Shown here: piece after piece, positions 10,601 through 18,244 of the stretch | How the letters are laid out: each line of letters begins with the position of its first letter | Numbering within the stretch: position 1 is the first letter of the stretch | Assembly (NCBI GenBank): GCA_001778275.1 | Contig: MFGM01000066.1 | Span: 4,225 to 35,648, forward strand | DNA: 31,424 bases | From: Candidatus Falkowbacteria bacterium RIFOXYC2_FULL_48_21 | GTDB taxonomy: Bacteria > Patescibacteriota > Patescibacteriia > UBA11705 > JABHMO01 | Direction of reading: 5' to 3' | Notes under the pieces: generated by a model | Databases searched by the model: none | What the model was told of the DNA's origin: nothing | What the model saw: the letters and a program-made list of their open reading frames with translations, nothing else | Position numbers and translations under genes: made by a program

Positions 10601-13600
10601 AATATCGTGCGCCGCGTGTGAAAACGATATTTTGTCCGTGAGCTGTCAGGTGGGGGATCAGAATTGCGTGGACGGAAAGAAGGCGGTCAGCTGTTCGCCA
10701 ACGGCGTCGGATTGCGAATGTAGCGGGTGTTGCGGCAATGGTGAATTGGAAAAATATTCGGGCGGCAAATACGGATTGAATAATTTATTAGTTGGTTTTG
10801 ACGAAGAGTGTGAAGCAACTTGCCAAAACAAAACCACCTTAGCCGTATGCGAATACGGCACAGCTGATTGTGTTTGCACTTTTCCGGAAGGCTGCAGCAA
10901 TAAGTGCGTCAACCTTGGCTCTTCAATCAACTATGATAGCTATTGCGGCGATGGCAATCTTGGCTTTGGCGAGGACAAGGCGTGTGAGTGCGGAGAAGGC
11001 GCGTGCTTGCCGGGCGTAAATTTGAAATTCGGGCCGAGTCAGGTGGCGGTGACCATTTCCGACATTGAGAAATTTTTGAGCAAAGACGTGGCCGGTAAAT
11101 ATGTTTTTGCATACAATATCGTGACCAAATATATTCAGGGCGCGACCGATATTACGGCCGCCATTGTGGACAACGCGAAAAAAATGTCAGGCGTGGGGCA
11201 TTTGCTGTTCAAGACAAACGACCCGGCTATCACGGACATGTTCAAAGATATTTTGCCGAAGGTGATACCCGAGCCTATACCGGGACCAGAAGGTGAAGTG
11301 ACGGTCTGCGAAATTTTGGCAGAAATCAACAAGGAAGGTTGCGTGCCGTTGAATGGTGCTACCGGCGTTTGCACCAACGCGCTGATTTATGTTCCACTCA
11401 CGGCCAAGGCGGACACGGAAAATTTAGTGGTGAAGTTGTATGAAAGTTCCACGGGCGGTCAGTGCGCCGGCGCGATGAGCGATGGTGGGGCTTGGTTGGC
11501 GTTGAAAAATAAAATTAGAAATTTATTTGTCAATATCGGACTCGCCGCACCGTGGTGTCCGGTTGATAGCAGTTTTAGCGTGAGCCAGGATCAGAGCGGC
11601 AAGCCGACAATCGCCGTCGCTCCGAAGGCGGCCATGAAGCCGAACACGCGTCACAAAGTGGCAATCGAAGGGGTGACCAATAATTGCGAACAAGCGGTTA
11701 CGGCCATGGAGTTGTCATTCATCACGGGCAACGGAATTTGCTTGATTGACGGCGTATCGTTGATGCCGAGCACCGTGATGCTGACCCAAGCGAACAAGGC
11801 TGTTGATTTTTTCGCGGTGGCGAAGAGTGGTTCGCAAGTGATTGCCGAGCTGTCAAATATTTACGAATGGCAATGGCAGTGGAGCGTGGGAAACAAAGCG
11901 ATTGCCGGCGAGCCAAAGCCGTGTGTTTGGCAGAATGGTAAATGCGTGATTGATCCGACCCCGACCGTGTCGGTGGACGAACGGAGTGGCGCAACCGTTT
12001 CGAGTCAAGTAACAAACGGTTCCACCGTGGTGAAGGCCGAGGCTATTGTGAGCGTGGACAATACCGGCATGACCGGAGACGCGACGAGCAAAGGCGCGAA
12101 AGTACCGGGCATGGCGCAGTTCGTGGTTTTCTTGTGCGACCATTTATGGAATCCCGATAGCGATGAAAACTGGCAAACGATGGATACGTCGATAAAAACC
12201 GGGGCGTATGAGTCAACTTACAAAATGGAACAACAATATAATATCGGTCTTTTCTACTGCCGCGACTTCGGCGAGGTTGGCACGTTTGACGATGATTTGC
12301 CGAAAATAGACATCGCTTTGTCCGAGGGGATCAATAAGGATATGACGCCGCGTTTTGGTATTTATTTCGACAAGTCGTTCGATTATGTGCAGGCGCGCGG
12401 TCAAGCGCTGGACGACTTGATGAATGATCCGGCCAACAGCTGGACTATTGATACGTGGCTTTACAACGAAAACACGCCGGATGATCGGTACGCGCGAATT
12501 TTTTACAAAAACCTGGATTCATCGTTCAGCGAAAAACGCGTTCAACTGTCGGTGCGCAAAGCGGGAACGGACAGGTCTTTGATTTTGCAAATTAATAATC
12601 AGAGCGGCGAAAAAGGCGTTAATGCCGAATATGGCACGACGGAACAAGGCGATTTGCTTGGCAAAGGATTCAATCATGTGGCTGTGGTTTATGATGCTTT
12701 GCACAAAGTCGTGAAATTATATATTAACGGCCACGAAGCCTCGTTAACAGCGGATCAAACCAAGTTGCATTCATGGCCGACAGTCGATCCAAAGGGAACT
12801 TTAATTGATTATTCAAATTTGTATATTGGTGGTGCCGGCAAAACCGAAGTTCCGCTTTTGTCGTTTGATGGATATATTGATGAGTTTAGAGTGTGGCAGG
12901 CGGCCAAGTCGGCTGAAGCAATTAAGACGATAATGAATGAGCAGGACGCGGAGGAGACAAGTCTTTTGGGTTATTGGAATTTTAATGATGACGTGAAAGC
13001 GGCTAAATCAGCAATTTCCTCCAGGGCGAATTGTTCCGTTAACTACAACGAGTCAAAATGCGCGGGTAATGGGCCGAATTTTTATCAACCATTGAATTTG
13101 ACCGACCTCGCGATTCAAGAAGGATTGCTGAAACCGGACGCGGCGCCGGGTTGGCAGGATTTATCAGGCAACTTGAAGCATCAGTGCGATGACAAGATTG
13201 ACAATGACGGCAATGGAGTGGCCGATGAAAAAGACGCAAAATGTTCCAGCCCTTCCGACGCGTGGGAAGAGCCGAGATTGTTCGCACAATATTTCTTCAC
13301 GCGCGAGGACGGTGATGATGATCCGGCGAATGACCACTCGGGCGATGTGATTTCTCTCCGTATTTACGAAAATATCGAAGGCTTGCCGCCGGATGTTTGG
13401 TATCAGCGCTACGCGCCGAATCCGGGTCAGACCACGCCGGTGGCGCTGGATTGTCAGGAAGATGATTTTGGTAAGTTCTGTTATAATGGCGCCAAGGACG
13501 GCACGACTGTCTATGCCGCGGCCGGCAATGTGGCCGACGCGAAAGATGGCAAGATAAATATTTACAATAATATTTACGTTTTGGGTTTCAACAACGGCGC

Positions 13601-15356
13601 CAACGCGGCCACGCAAAACATTTTCACGCAAATGGTGAATATGCTGTGGTTCAATACCAATTTGCTGGAGAGCAATAGCAGTTTGAGCAAGGTGAAGTTG
13701 GTTCGCGACACGCAGAGAATTCAAGATATGGTGGTGCTGAATGATTATTTGAAAGAGTACAAAGTCACGCCGCCGCACAATGGCGCGGTGCCGCAAATTG
13801 ATGCCGGCTCGTACGTGCGCGGGCGCACATTCAGCGTATGGCCGTCATGGCAAAAAGAGCTTGGCGCGGCGTTGAAAAAGAAATTGCCCACTGATCCGCT
13901 CAATCATTATCTTTGGGAAGCGACGGTCAAAAATAGCGCCGGCGTCGGGTGTTCTGACAGCGAGGTTTTGGAAGCGGCGTATTGTCCGGTGCCACAGCCC
14001 GGTCAAGGATCGGCGAATGATTATCAATGCGTTGTCCCGGGAAAATTTTGCGTGAAATGTCCGTCCGGTTTTGATCCCACCACTTGCTACGACAGCACCA
14101 CGCTCGAAGTTTCCAATATCTATGACAAAGATCCAGGCAAGCACTCGGTTTATTCATTTCAAGCTGATCCGCAAAACACCGGGAACAAGACCAGTTACCA
14201 ATTGAATTTCATGTTCGAAGTGCCGACCGGCGTCCTCGATCCGTACGTTTATAAAGTCAGTCCGGCTTTTGGTGGGGAAGTGGCGCCGTGGCAAGTGTTG
14301 CCAAAAGCGCCGGATGTTGGTCCTGTCGCGGCGTGTATGGACGGCAAGGATAATGATGGCGATGGAAAAGTTGATTTTCCGAATGATCCTGGCTGTCAAA
14401 GTGCGCAAGGCGCGTCTGAGGAAAACACATGGCAGTGCAATGACGGCATTGATAATGATAAAGATGGGAAAAAGGATTTTGTGGCAGTTGATAAATTCGG
14501 TGTTGATCCGGGCTGTACCTCAAAATTTGACGATAGCGAAGCGTATCCGGCCGAGTGCAATGACGGAGTCGACAATGATAATGACAGTCGGCCGAACAAG
14601 CCGTCCATTGATATGCAAGATGTCGGCTGTGTGGCGAATGGCGATAATGATGAATCCGTCCGTGGCATGCCGGAGGGAAATGTTCTAGTAGCCTTTTTCG
14701 TGGATACGAGCGACACGATGAAGCAAAACGATCCGCAAAAAATGCACAAAGAACTTATTAAAGGCATCGTGGAAGGAGTGACTGATCAAGGCAAACACCT
14801 TGATGGGTTAAATGATATTTTCGGTGCTGATGCCTACTACGTCATGGGAACATCTTTGTCCGAGGAACCGGCGATCGGTTATCCACCCAAAGGCAAGGGT
14901 GCGTTTATTGATTGGTTGAACAAAGTGAATTACGATTATGAATCAGCGCCGAATATTCCTGGCTTTATTGGCAGTTCCATCGGCGATGCCAAAGAGGTCT
15001 ATCAGGCGGGGGTGACGGTGGGTAATGGCACGGAGAAATTTGTCGGTTTGATCTATGTGATAATTACCGATGCGGTGGACATAGGCGAAAATAATGAGGC
15101 GAATAAATTAGCAACGATAGCAGTCGCCAATGATTTAATGGCACCGATTCATTTTTTCTATGTGCGGCCGAAAGCGTTGTCCGAGGCCAGCGCGGAATAT
15201 AAATTTTACCGCGATTATCATGATCTGGTTGATTCTCACTGGCGTGGCGTGTGGTTGCAGGGCAGTGTGGATTCTTTGAAAGCGGAATTAAAAAATATCA
15301 TCGGCCAGATCGCCGTTACCGCAGAAATCATGACCGAGCAGCCCGACTCATTTTAA
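4644..15356 (+). CDS. Giant pilin-like, Ig/TIG/LamG/vWA multidomain surface protein
   Basis: A 3570-aa exported protein of unknown function. In order: signal peptide ending AMA at about residue 32; two hydrophobic helices at 57-83 and 99-124 (pilin-like, paralogous to the protein starting at 117); a Big_5-like domain about 155-273; an Ig-like domain about 280-382; TIG/IPT-like domains starting near 450, 688 and 799; further Big_5-like regions about 970-1168 and 1317-1559; a Cys-rich region about 1650-2110 with CGDGEIKDGEECDD-type repeats like those of Myxococcus Cys-rich proteins; a LamG-like domain about 2600-2760 (LYINGHEA, GYIDEFRVWQ); Asp-rich calcium-binding motifs near 1439, 2849, 3231, 3265 and 3306 (such as DGKDNDGDGKVDF); and a vWA-like domain from about 3348 to the end (FFVDTSDTM; VIITDAVD). 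The frame is open throughout. An adhesion or envelope-appendage role is inferred. No C-terminal anchor is visible. Confidence 0.85.
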   Translation: MKNKNRLKYFFVLAIVMALFCVGLLFVQSAMAQVTTGAEEVGVAAGFDTGRSLTAIVGQIIKIILGFLGVIAICIVLYAGFLYMTSGGNQEKVETAKKWMINGAIGLALIFSAFAITTFIFNSLSEATGTGQEADGGGLGGDGYFPAGSSSAFIVKAVAPQGAGAPLNTVVKMAFSKPVNAATITDKNIQVVDDASGSSVAGKLEVYGEKKDKVKFTPSAKCPDEACGKEGCFDKNKKYKVTLKAGAIKSNTGSFGLSCALGSKCTATFTTAEKCDAAAPTVWFTEPIDGGKVNQENFINGAGVPVSIKAKDDVGVSGINLNIDSKDFDSASAEKDILQPFFEFSFDWDTEGVKVGPHTLKAAAEDVNDHTSTKEISVSVLPGYCFDKLGNPQCNAEHPDCGACDGKTCTKNEDCAGLCIKSCDNDKNKKCEKDTECGAGGKCVGICVTEPIITDIAPKSAGPGSLVTIVGAGFLNYQSGDKTGQVYFSGKDAQGKVQYIKAELGCNANSAWNNNQIIAKVPAGAVTGPIKVENYLAKFDTTDDKDGWDGDFTFSVKDVYPGLCAVEKENCMPSCVDNVCKLCNAAAMSEKVKATGNNFGAKDDDDLVFFGQIPAGFGAGFSWKPESVSGLEVPVIKSGKSNVAISKGKKCANTETGEVCVAKADDLKCVCKDIYSNPVAFTVLPMENLPKIDGASPLPTKIGQMLTIKGLNFGINVGHVEIAREIGGQPYEWAVGLGCGPEAWSENEIIVKIPETISATVAAIKDASVFAKDYKLLVYNAANISSVPLQFEIVEGEPGPGICSLTPNNGPVGIAVDLNGEYFGDETQYDIKFSATGGDKITCPDGVKLCDPDMDDKCACTKKADAGVKVTSVGDWAAAKKTLIDNAVVPVGAVTGDVYLQSKDGKVKSNSVKYKVGSCTQNSCVKPLLCCDSGSCEAKCKEAVVYQPAEYMWIMSTGPLPKMLQVLERPCVVGLIPQSPSPYKFTEDACPNGKISATFNMPLAESIKAVPELLQNNIEIRRCKVKGKECDFKTCAAQDSDSCVYRTFKKVVEKDITPPNLYLSCTLGGTKVASCDPAKDTGCTCVGVGALTTAFGLVDSLGEETNAMVAVDANPGVVKKVALGNGAAQYNLFEDTWYELTLKGGPAGVRTEANGKFLAADYVWKFKTKKDICVPDNLLMTPLVGLIKELYGPDSEQKYLVSGQYQCQEIPLQGEAWQWKDLELGPPNPNKVTFAGYACAEPTKTAYICPVEKTNRPDIGYFKTTAVEGDPVTFNYETPPGAPIEIEAKAEPQDAALKKVFDSLYKKGFLEIRFSEPKVVDFYPNCQEACINTNIHASFNTQMDAASFTPDTVKLYACASADCAQMQPVPITLGDLQYQYLKNAAFETTQNKIQLAWENGATLLPNKFYRVVMTNGVMSYSQVKLAGLNYATVNAPKGDCADAVDDDGDGQIDFTGGYVVKNDTEKQLTYVCGCYNQTANTFASYNSIDQASGCAKTENVVFGCRDIKAGGDVVSTAEALKQITDSATYFAPDQQCALPQGFELGENAAFDAFSWIFKTKNDPEKCLPDRVETLPLQYISSAMGEKIEYAATPFSKPDNCSAKGQPLNPFSYNWEWSSTQPAVATISTATTAATAKPFCSDSCLSKGSTPYATVCGDGEIKDGEECDDKNAVDGDGCSAKCLREAVNNCNAAQLKSPDAVCCGNGKVEKDKGEECDAGCEYKNKQGAACDPLIETKDCVCVSKEKVCSNACQNAGTGAGFTCGNSVKEPGEDADYGQANKNFGLNDKCLNNGAVYKSTDAAAAAICGNGKIEGGEECEAICKFPDGAICTDDLENCVCSIYNNPLCTDKCLWKGFPSCAAGCSKKVTCNSGDLGCTGKKKVDCDSGADCYGQKLITCDSDNADKYGCALGGKFVSSCLIGSSPDCTGGQREAACYKDEEYKDALGVVHKCQGEKNYDCNQCVNGILTIDIDCPANDVTCLKATKKEISCAACENDILSVSCQVGDQNCVDGKKAVSCSPTASDCECSGCCGNGELEKYSGGKYGLNNLLVGFDEECEATCQNKTTLAVCEYGTADCVCTFPEGCSNKCVNLGSSINYDSYCGDGNLGFGEDKACECGEGACLPGVNLKFGPSQVAVTISDIEKFLSKDVAGKYVFAYNIVTKYIQGATDITAAIVDNAKKMSGVGHLLFKTNDPAITDMFKDILPKVIPEPIPGPEGEVTVCEILAEINKEGCVPLNGATGVCTNALIYVPLTAKADTENLVVKLYESSTGGQCAGAMSDGGAWLALKNKIRNLFVNIGLAAPWCPVDSSFSVSQDQSGKPTIAVAPKAAMKPNTRHKVAIEGVTNNCEQAVTAMELSFITGNGICLIDGVSLMPSTVMLTQANKAVDFFAVAKSGSQVIAELSNIYEWQWQWSVGNKAIAGEPKPCVWQNGKCVIDPTPTVSVDERSGATVSSQVTNGSTVVKAEAIVSVDNTGMTGDATSKGAKVPGMAQFVVFLCDHLWNPDSDENWQTMDTSIKTGAYESTYKMEQQYNIGLFYCRDFGEVGTFDDDLPKIDIALSEGINKDMTPRFGIYFDKSFDYVQARGQALDDLMNDPANSWTIDTWLYNENTPDDRYARIFYKNLDSSFSEKRVQLSVRKAGTDRSLILQINNQSGEKGVNAEYGTTEQGDLLGKGFNHVAVVYDALHKVVKLYINGHEASLTADQTKLHSWPTVDPKGTLIDYSNLYIGGAGKTEVPLLSFDGYIDEFRVWQAAKSAEAIKTIMNEQDAEETSLLGYWNFNDDVKAAKSAISSRANCSVNYNESKCAGNGPNFYQPLNLTDLAIQEGLLKPDAAPGWQDLSGNLKHQCDDKIDNDGNGVADEKDAKCSSPSDAWEEPRLFAQYFFTREDGDDDPANDHSGDVISLRIYENIEGLPPDVWYQRYAPNPGQTTPVALDCQEDDFGKFCYNGAKDGTTVYAAAGNVADAKDGKINIYNNIYVLGFNNGANAATQNIFTQMVNMLWFNTNLLESNSSLSKVKLVRDTQRIQDMVVLNDYLKEYKVTPPHNGAVPQIDAGSYVRGRTFSVWPSWQKELGAALKKKLPTDPLNHYLWEATVKNSAGVGCSDSEVLEAAYCPVPQPGQGSANDYQCVVPGKFCVKCPSGFDPTTCYDSTTLEVSNIYDKDPGKHSVYSFQADPQNTGNKTSYQLNFMFEVPTGVLDPYVYKVSPAFGGEVAPWQVLPKAPDVGPVAACMDGKDNDGDGKVDFPNDPGCQSAQGASEENTWQCNDGIDNDKDGKKDFVAVDKFGVDPGCTSKFDDSEAYPAECNDGVDNDNDSRPNKPSIDMQDVGCVANGDNDESVRGMPEGNVLVAFFVDTSDTMKQNDPQKMHKELIKGIVEGVTDQGKHLDGLNDIFGADAYYVMGTSLSEEPAIGYPPKGKGAFIDWLNKVNYDYESAPNIPGFIGSSIGDAKEVYQAGVTVGNGTEKFVGLIYVIITDAVDIGENNEANKLATIAVANDLMAPIHFFYVRPKALSEASAEYKFYRDYHDLVDSHWRGVWLQGSVDSLKAELKNIIGQIAVTAEIMTEQPDSF

Positions 15357-15458
15357 TCATTTTCTGTTGACCGCCTTATCCCAAAGGGATCTCTTCGGGA
15401 TTGCCTATTTACCCCTATTCTCGTTGCCTTCTTTCTCCTCATTTAGCCCTATAATTTT
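15357..15458 (+). other. Short intergenic stretch with small inverted repeat
   Basis: The gap contains ATCCC-AAA-GGGAT at 15378-15390, then a second GGGAT, followed by a pyrimidine-rich tract up to the next ATG. There is no T-run after the stem, so a terminator is not convincing. It may be a decayed copy of the larger hairpins seen further along. Confidence 0.4.
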
Positions 15459-16094
15459 ATGTTTGAAGATCAAAACAAGTCAGCAGAAGTCGCCGACATC
15501 TTCGCCGGCGTTGACAAAACCTTGGAAACGGCCGCACCGGCACCAGCCGATTCCGTGCCGGCTCCGGAACCGTCCTTTGCCCCGCCGCCGGCCAAGCATA
15601 GAGCCGCGATGATAGCGTTGATATTGGGCGGTATTGTTTTGATTTTGGTTATTGTCATTTTGGTAATGTTTAAATTCGGCTTGATTTATCGAGTGGAAGG
15701 CGAGATGGAAGTATTTCCTACGGTTGGTGAAGCGCCGACGGAGGAAGAGACGAAAGCGCCGGCTGAAAAAACGGCTCCAGCCTCGCCGAGTCTAGGCGGG
15801 CCGGCCGAAGCCGCGCCGGACAAGGCGGTGGAGCCGGTTGTTGAGGTTGATTCGGATAGCGACGGACTGACCGACGCCCTCGAAAAAGCGTTGGGCACGA
15901 ACATCTTGAAATTGGATACGGATGGCGATTTGTTGTCCGATTTCGATGAGGTGAAAATTTATGAAACCGATCCGTTGAATATGGATACGGATGGTGACGG
16001 TTATAAAGATGGCGAAGAAGTTTCAAAAGGGTATAATCCAAAAGGGCCGGGGAAGCTTTTGAATTTTGATGAAGCGATTAATAATGTTAAGTAG
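15459..16094 (+). CDS. Single-pass membrane protein with calcium-binding repeats
   Basis: A 211-aa protein with a Pro/Ala-rich N-terminus, one transmembrane helix at about residues 50-75, a Pro/Ala/Glu-rich linker, and a C-terminal region (131-190) of thrombospondin type 3 / EF-hand-loop-like repeats: DSDSDGLTD, DTDGDLLSD and DTDGDGYKDGEE. These Asp-rich loops normally bind Ca2+ outside the cell. The linker contains PASPSLGGPA at 107-116, encoded by the 31-nt repeat also found in the first large gene. The start MFEDQ is chosen because the next gene begins with the similar MFDEQ and has the same layout, so the two are probably tandem paralogues. The function is not known. An envelope role next to the giant surface protein is inferred. 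Confidence 0.82.
   Translation: MFEDQNKSAEVADIFAGVDKTLETAAPAPADSVPAPEPSFAPPPAKHRAAMIALILGGIVLILVIVILVMFKFGLIYRVEGEMEVFPTVGEAPTEEETKAPAEKTAPASPSLGGPAEAAPDKAVEPVVEVDSDSDGLTDALEKALGTNILKLDTDGDLLSDFDEVKIYETDPLNMDTDGDGYKDGEEVSKGYNPKGPGKLLNFDEAINNVK
15777..15807 (+). repeat. 31-nt dispersed palindromic repeat, copy 2 (in coding sequence)
   Basis: Identical base for base to 204-234 and read in the same frame (PASPSLGGPA). Here it falls in the disordered linker between the membrane helix and the calcium-binding repeats. Confidence 0.85.
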
Positions 16095-16141
16095 GGCGGA
16101 ACAATGTTATGCCCGTGCGGGTGATTAAACCGAGTTTCGGT

Positions 16142-16236
16142 AAATCACAAATCATAAATCGTAAATCTGAAATGCGTATACCAAGGACGCTCGGCTGGTG
16201 GGCATTTAAGATTTATGATTTGCGATTTTAGATTTT
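16142..16236 (+). repeat. Intergenic word-repeat hairpin A (AAATC words)
   Basis: The left arm (16142-16175) is built from variants of ATAAATC and ends GAAATGC. The right arm (16202-16236) begins GCATTTAAG and is its imperfect reverse complement. The loop is 16176-16201 and contains CTCGGCT, a word also found in the apex of hairpins B and C. The hairpin ends 20 nt before the next start codon. Confidence 0.8.
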
Positions 16237-16256
16237 ATATAAATAATTTTTATTTT

Positions 16257-17372
16257 ATGTTCGACGAACAAACACCCACGTCCGCTTCAAACGCGCCAAG
16301 CGCGGCAACAACACCGACATCACAACCAGAGGTTAACGCGATCACGCCTCCGGCTGCGGACGATATTCATACTATGCCGATGGAATACTATCTTGGCGCG
16401 AATACCGTGGCCGCGACCAATTCGGGCAAGCCAATCCAGGCTCGTCCGGCGGTCGGCGCGCAGATGAATGCGGGGACGGCTGTAGTTGGCAAAAAAAAAT
16501 GGGTGAATTATGTGTTGATCGGCGGCCTCGTGGTAGTGGTCGGTATTTCCGCCTTCTTGCTGTTCAAAAGTTATCAAAAACCGGCCGCAACGACTACGAC
16601 CCAGTCGGTGATCGAAGACATGCCGGAACCGGAACCAGCCGTTGTGGCGGAAACGGACGCAACGGTGGAAATTGTGTCGCCACCGGAAGTGGTAGTCGCG
16701 CCGGAAACGATTGAACTGAAAAAATTCGATCCGGCGGAGTTGAATAAATTCACACTTGGCCTCATGCTTGGCGCGGATGGTGACAATGACGGCTTGACCG
16801 ACGCGGAAGAAACTTTGTTCGGCACCGACCCGGCCATGATGGATAGCGATGGCGATATTTATAAGGACGCGGAAGAAATTTTGAGCCTGTACAGTCCGGT
16901 AGATAGCGGCGCGATTCGATTGTTTGACAAAAAAGACATTGTCAACTATTACACCAACCCGAAATACGGATACAAACTGCTTTATCCCAGCACCTGGCTG
17001 ATTCAGCCGCTGAACAGCGATGATCCGAATGATCTTATGATCACATCGAACCAAAATGAGTTTCTTGACGTTTTGGTTTATGACAAAAAAGCGGCGCAGT
17101 CGCTGAAGAATTGGTATCTGGAAATGGTGCCGACCGTGAACGCGACTGATTTGAAAGAGTATCAAACTTTGAAAAAGTTGAACGCTCTCGAAAGTCCGGA
17201 CGGTTTTACCGTTTATATCGAAGGGACGAGTAAAGACAAGGTTTACGCTGTTAATTATAATATCGGGCTCAAAGAGCAGGCCAGTTTTTCGACTGTTTTT
17301 TTCATGGCCGTGCAGAGTTTTGAGTTGACCCCGGTTACGGCGGTGCCGGTCAGCGGCGCCAAGGCGCCTTAA
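16257..17372 (+). CDS. Single-pass membrane protein, calcium-binding repeat plus PsbP-like domain
   Basis: A 371-aa protein: a Thr/Pro/Ala-rich N-terminus, one transmembrane helix at about 84-104, a Pro/Glu/Val-rich linker, Asp-rich calcium-binding loops at about 173-205 (DGDNDGLTDAEE, DSDGDIYKDAEE), and a C-terminal domain about 225-360 that starts YGYKLLYPSTW. That signature is common in PsbP-like extracytoplasmic domains. The start at MFDEQ is preferred over an in-frame ATG 42 nt upstream, because the upstream codons lie in the right arm of hairpin A and the downstream start matches the MFEDQ of its neighbour and probable paralogue. The stop is only 6 nt before ybeY, so the genes may be co-transcribed. 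Its function is unknown. Confidence 0.82.
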   Translation: MFDEQTPTSASNAPSAATTPTSQPEVNAITPPAADDIHTMPMEYYLGANTVAATNSGKPIQARPAVGAQMNAGTAVVGKKKWVNYVLIGGLVVVVGISAFLLFKSYQKPAATTTTQSVIEDMPEPEPAVVAETDATVEIVSPPEVVVAPETIELKKFDPAELNKFTLGLMLGADGDNDGLTDAEETLFGTDPAMMDSDGDIYKDAEEILSLYSPVDSGAIRLFDKKDIVNYYTNPKYGYKLLYPSTWLIQPLNSDDPNDLMITSNQNEFLDVLVYDKKAAQSLKNWYLEMVPTVNATDLKEYQTLKKLNALESPDGFTVYIEGTSKDKVYAVNYNIGLKEQASFSTVFFMAVQSFELTPVTAVPVSGAKAP

Positions 17373-17378
17373 TTCGTT

Positions 17379-17807
17379 ATGATTGAAATCGAAGTGAACA
17401 ATCGAACCGGCTGCCCGGTGCCGTTGAAAAAAATTCAAGCGTTGCTTGACTTTGCGAGCGCGCGGCTGGCGGCGCGGCGGAAACAGCGCTTGTCTTTGGC
17501 GTTCGTGGGCGTGAAAACGATGCATGGTTTGAATCGGACTTATCGAAAAAAAGATCGCCCCACGGACGTGCTGTCTTTTGGCCATGTTGATGGCTTTTTC
17601 GGCGAAGACACCATCGGCGAAATTATCATCTGCCCGGTGGTGGCGCGCGCGCAAGCGCGAGAGTTTGGGCATTCGTTTGACGATGAAATAATTAAACTGG
17701 TTTTGCACGGCTACTTGCATTTGCTCGGCTTTGATCATGAGGGGGCGAAAGAGGCCGGCCGCATGGAGGGATTGGAAAACAAAATTTTAACTCAATTTTA
17801 TGGTTAG
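17379..17807 (+). CDS. ybeY: Endoribonuclease YbeY (rRNA maturation factor)
   Basis: A 142-aa metal-dependent single-strand endoribonuclease of the UPF0054 family, involved in 16S rRNA 3'-end processing and ribosome quality control in the cytoplasm. The family signature HGYLHLLGFDH is at residues 110-120, giving the three zinc-binding histidines 110, 114 and 120. Upstream, the typical RPTDVLSF segment is present. Length is normal for the family. The gene overlaps the dgkA start by 8 nt, an arrangement that suggests translational coupling. The ybeY-dgkA order is widespread in bacteria. Confidence 0.95.
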   Translation: MIEIEVNNRTGCPVPLKKIQALLDFASARLAARRKQRLSLAFVGVKTMHGLNRTYRKKDRPTDVLSFGHVDGFFGEDTIGEIIICPVVARAQAREFGHSFDDEIIKLVLHGYLHLLGFDHEGAKEAGRMEGLENKILTQFYG

Positions 17808-18159
17808 CATTCGCCGTCTGCTCAACAGTTTCCGCTTCGCCTTTCGCGGATTCGGCCAACTGGTTCAATCGGAACAAAATTTTCGCGTTCATCTGATCGC
17901 ATCGGTGCTGGCGATATGCCTCGGCGTATATTTCAACATCAAAGTTTGGCAATGGTGTCTCATCGTCCTTGTGATCGGCGCGGTGCTCATTTTAGAAATT
18001 CTAAACACGGTGTTCGAGCGAATGGTGGACATGCTGAAGCCGCGGCTCCATGAATACGTGGGGGAAATAAAGGATATGATGTCGGCCGTGGTGCTGGTGG
18101 CGTCAATCGCCAGCGCGATAATCGGGGTGTTGATTTTCTTGCCTTATTTTTGGGGTTGA
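17800..18159 (+). CDS. dgkA: Diacylglycerol/undecaprenol kinase (DgkA family)
   Basis: A 119-aa integral membrane lipid kinase of the prokaryotic DagK family, which phosphorylates diacylglycerol or undecaprenol with ATP at the inner membrane. The signature is LEILNTVFERMVD (Glu66, Asn69, Glu73, Asp77), followed by EIKDMMSAVV (Lys91, Asp92). Three hydrophobic helices lie at about 32-46, 48-68 and 94-116. The N-terminal amphipathic part (SFRFAFRGF) is also typical. The substrate cannot be told from sequence; homologues in Gram-positive bacteria mostly act on undecaprenol. The ATG overlaps the end of ybeY. Confidence 0.92.
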   Translation: MVSIRRLLNSFRFAFRGFGQLVQSEQNFRVHLIASVLAICLGVYFNIKVWQWCLIVLVIGAVLILEILNTVFERMVDMLKPRLHEYVGEIKDMMSAVVLVASIASAIIGVLIFLPYFWG

Positions 18160-18180
18160 ACTAAAAATGTGTTCAAATTT

Positions 18181-18209
18181 TTGCGTATATCTTATTTCTA
18201 TATTATAAT
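18181..18209 (+). promoter_or_regulatory. Candidate sigma70-type promoter for ftsA
   Basis: TTGCGT at 18181-18186 and a perfect TATAAT at 18204-18209 are separated by 17 nt, 35 nt upstream of the ftsA start codon. Unlike most later gaps in this window, this one has no hairpin. GGAG at 18224-18227 is 17 nt from the ATG, too far to be a normal Shine-Dalgarno. Confidence 0.65.
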
Positions 18210-18244
18210 ACATAATAAGCATTGGAGTATTCATTTTCTCTCAT

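Noticed and set aside
16320..17738. A 472-codon open frame on the minus strand
   Set aside because: It lies opposite the calcium-loop membrane protein and ybeY, both well supported. Its sequence is rich in His, Arg and Phe with no recognisable motif, as expected for a shadow frame.
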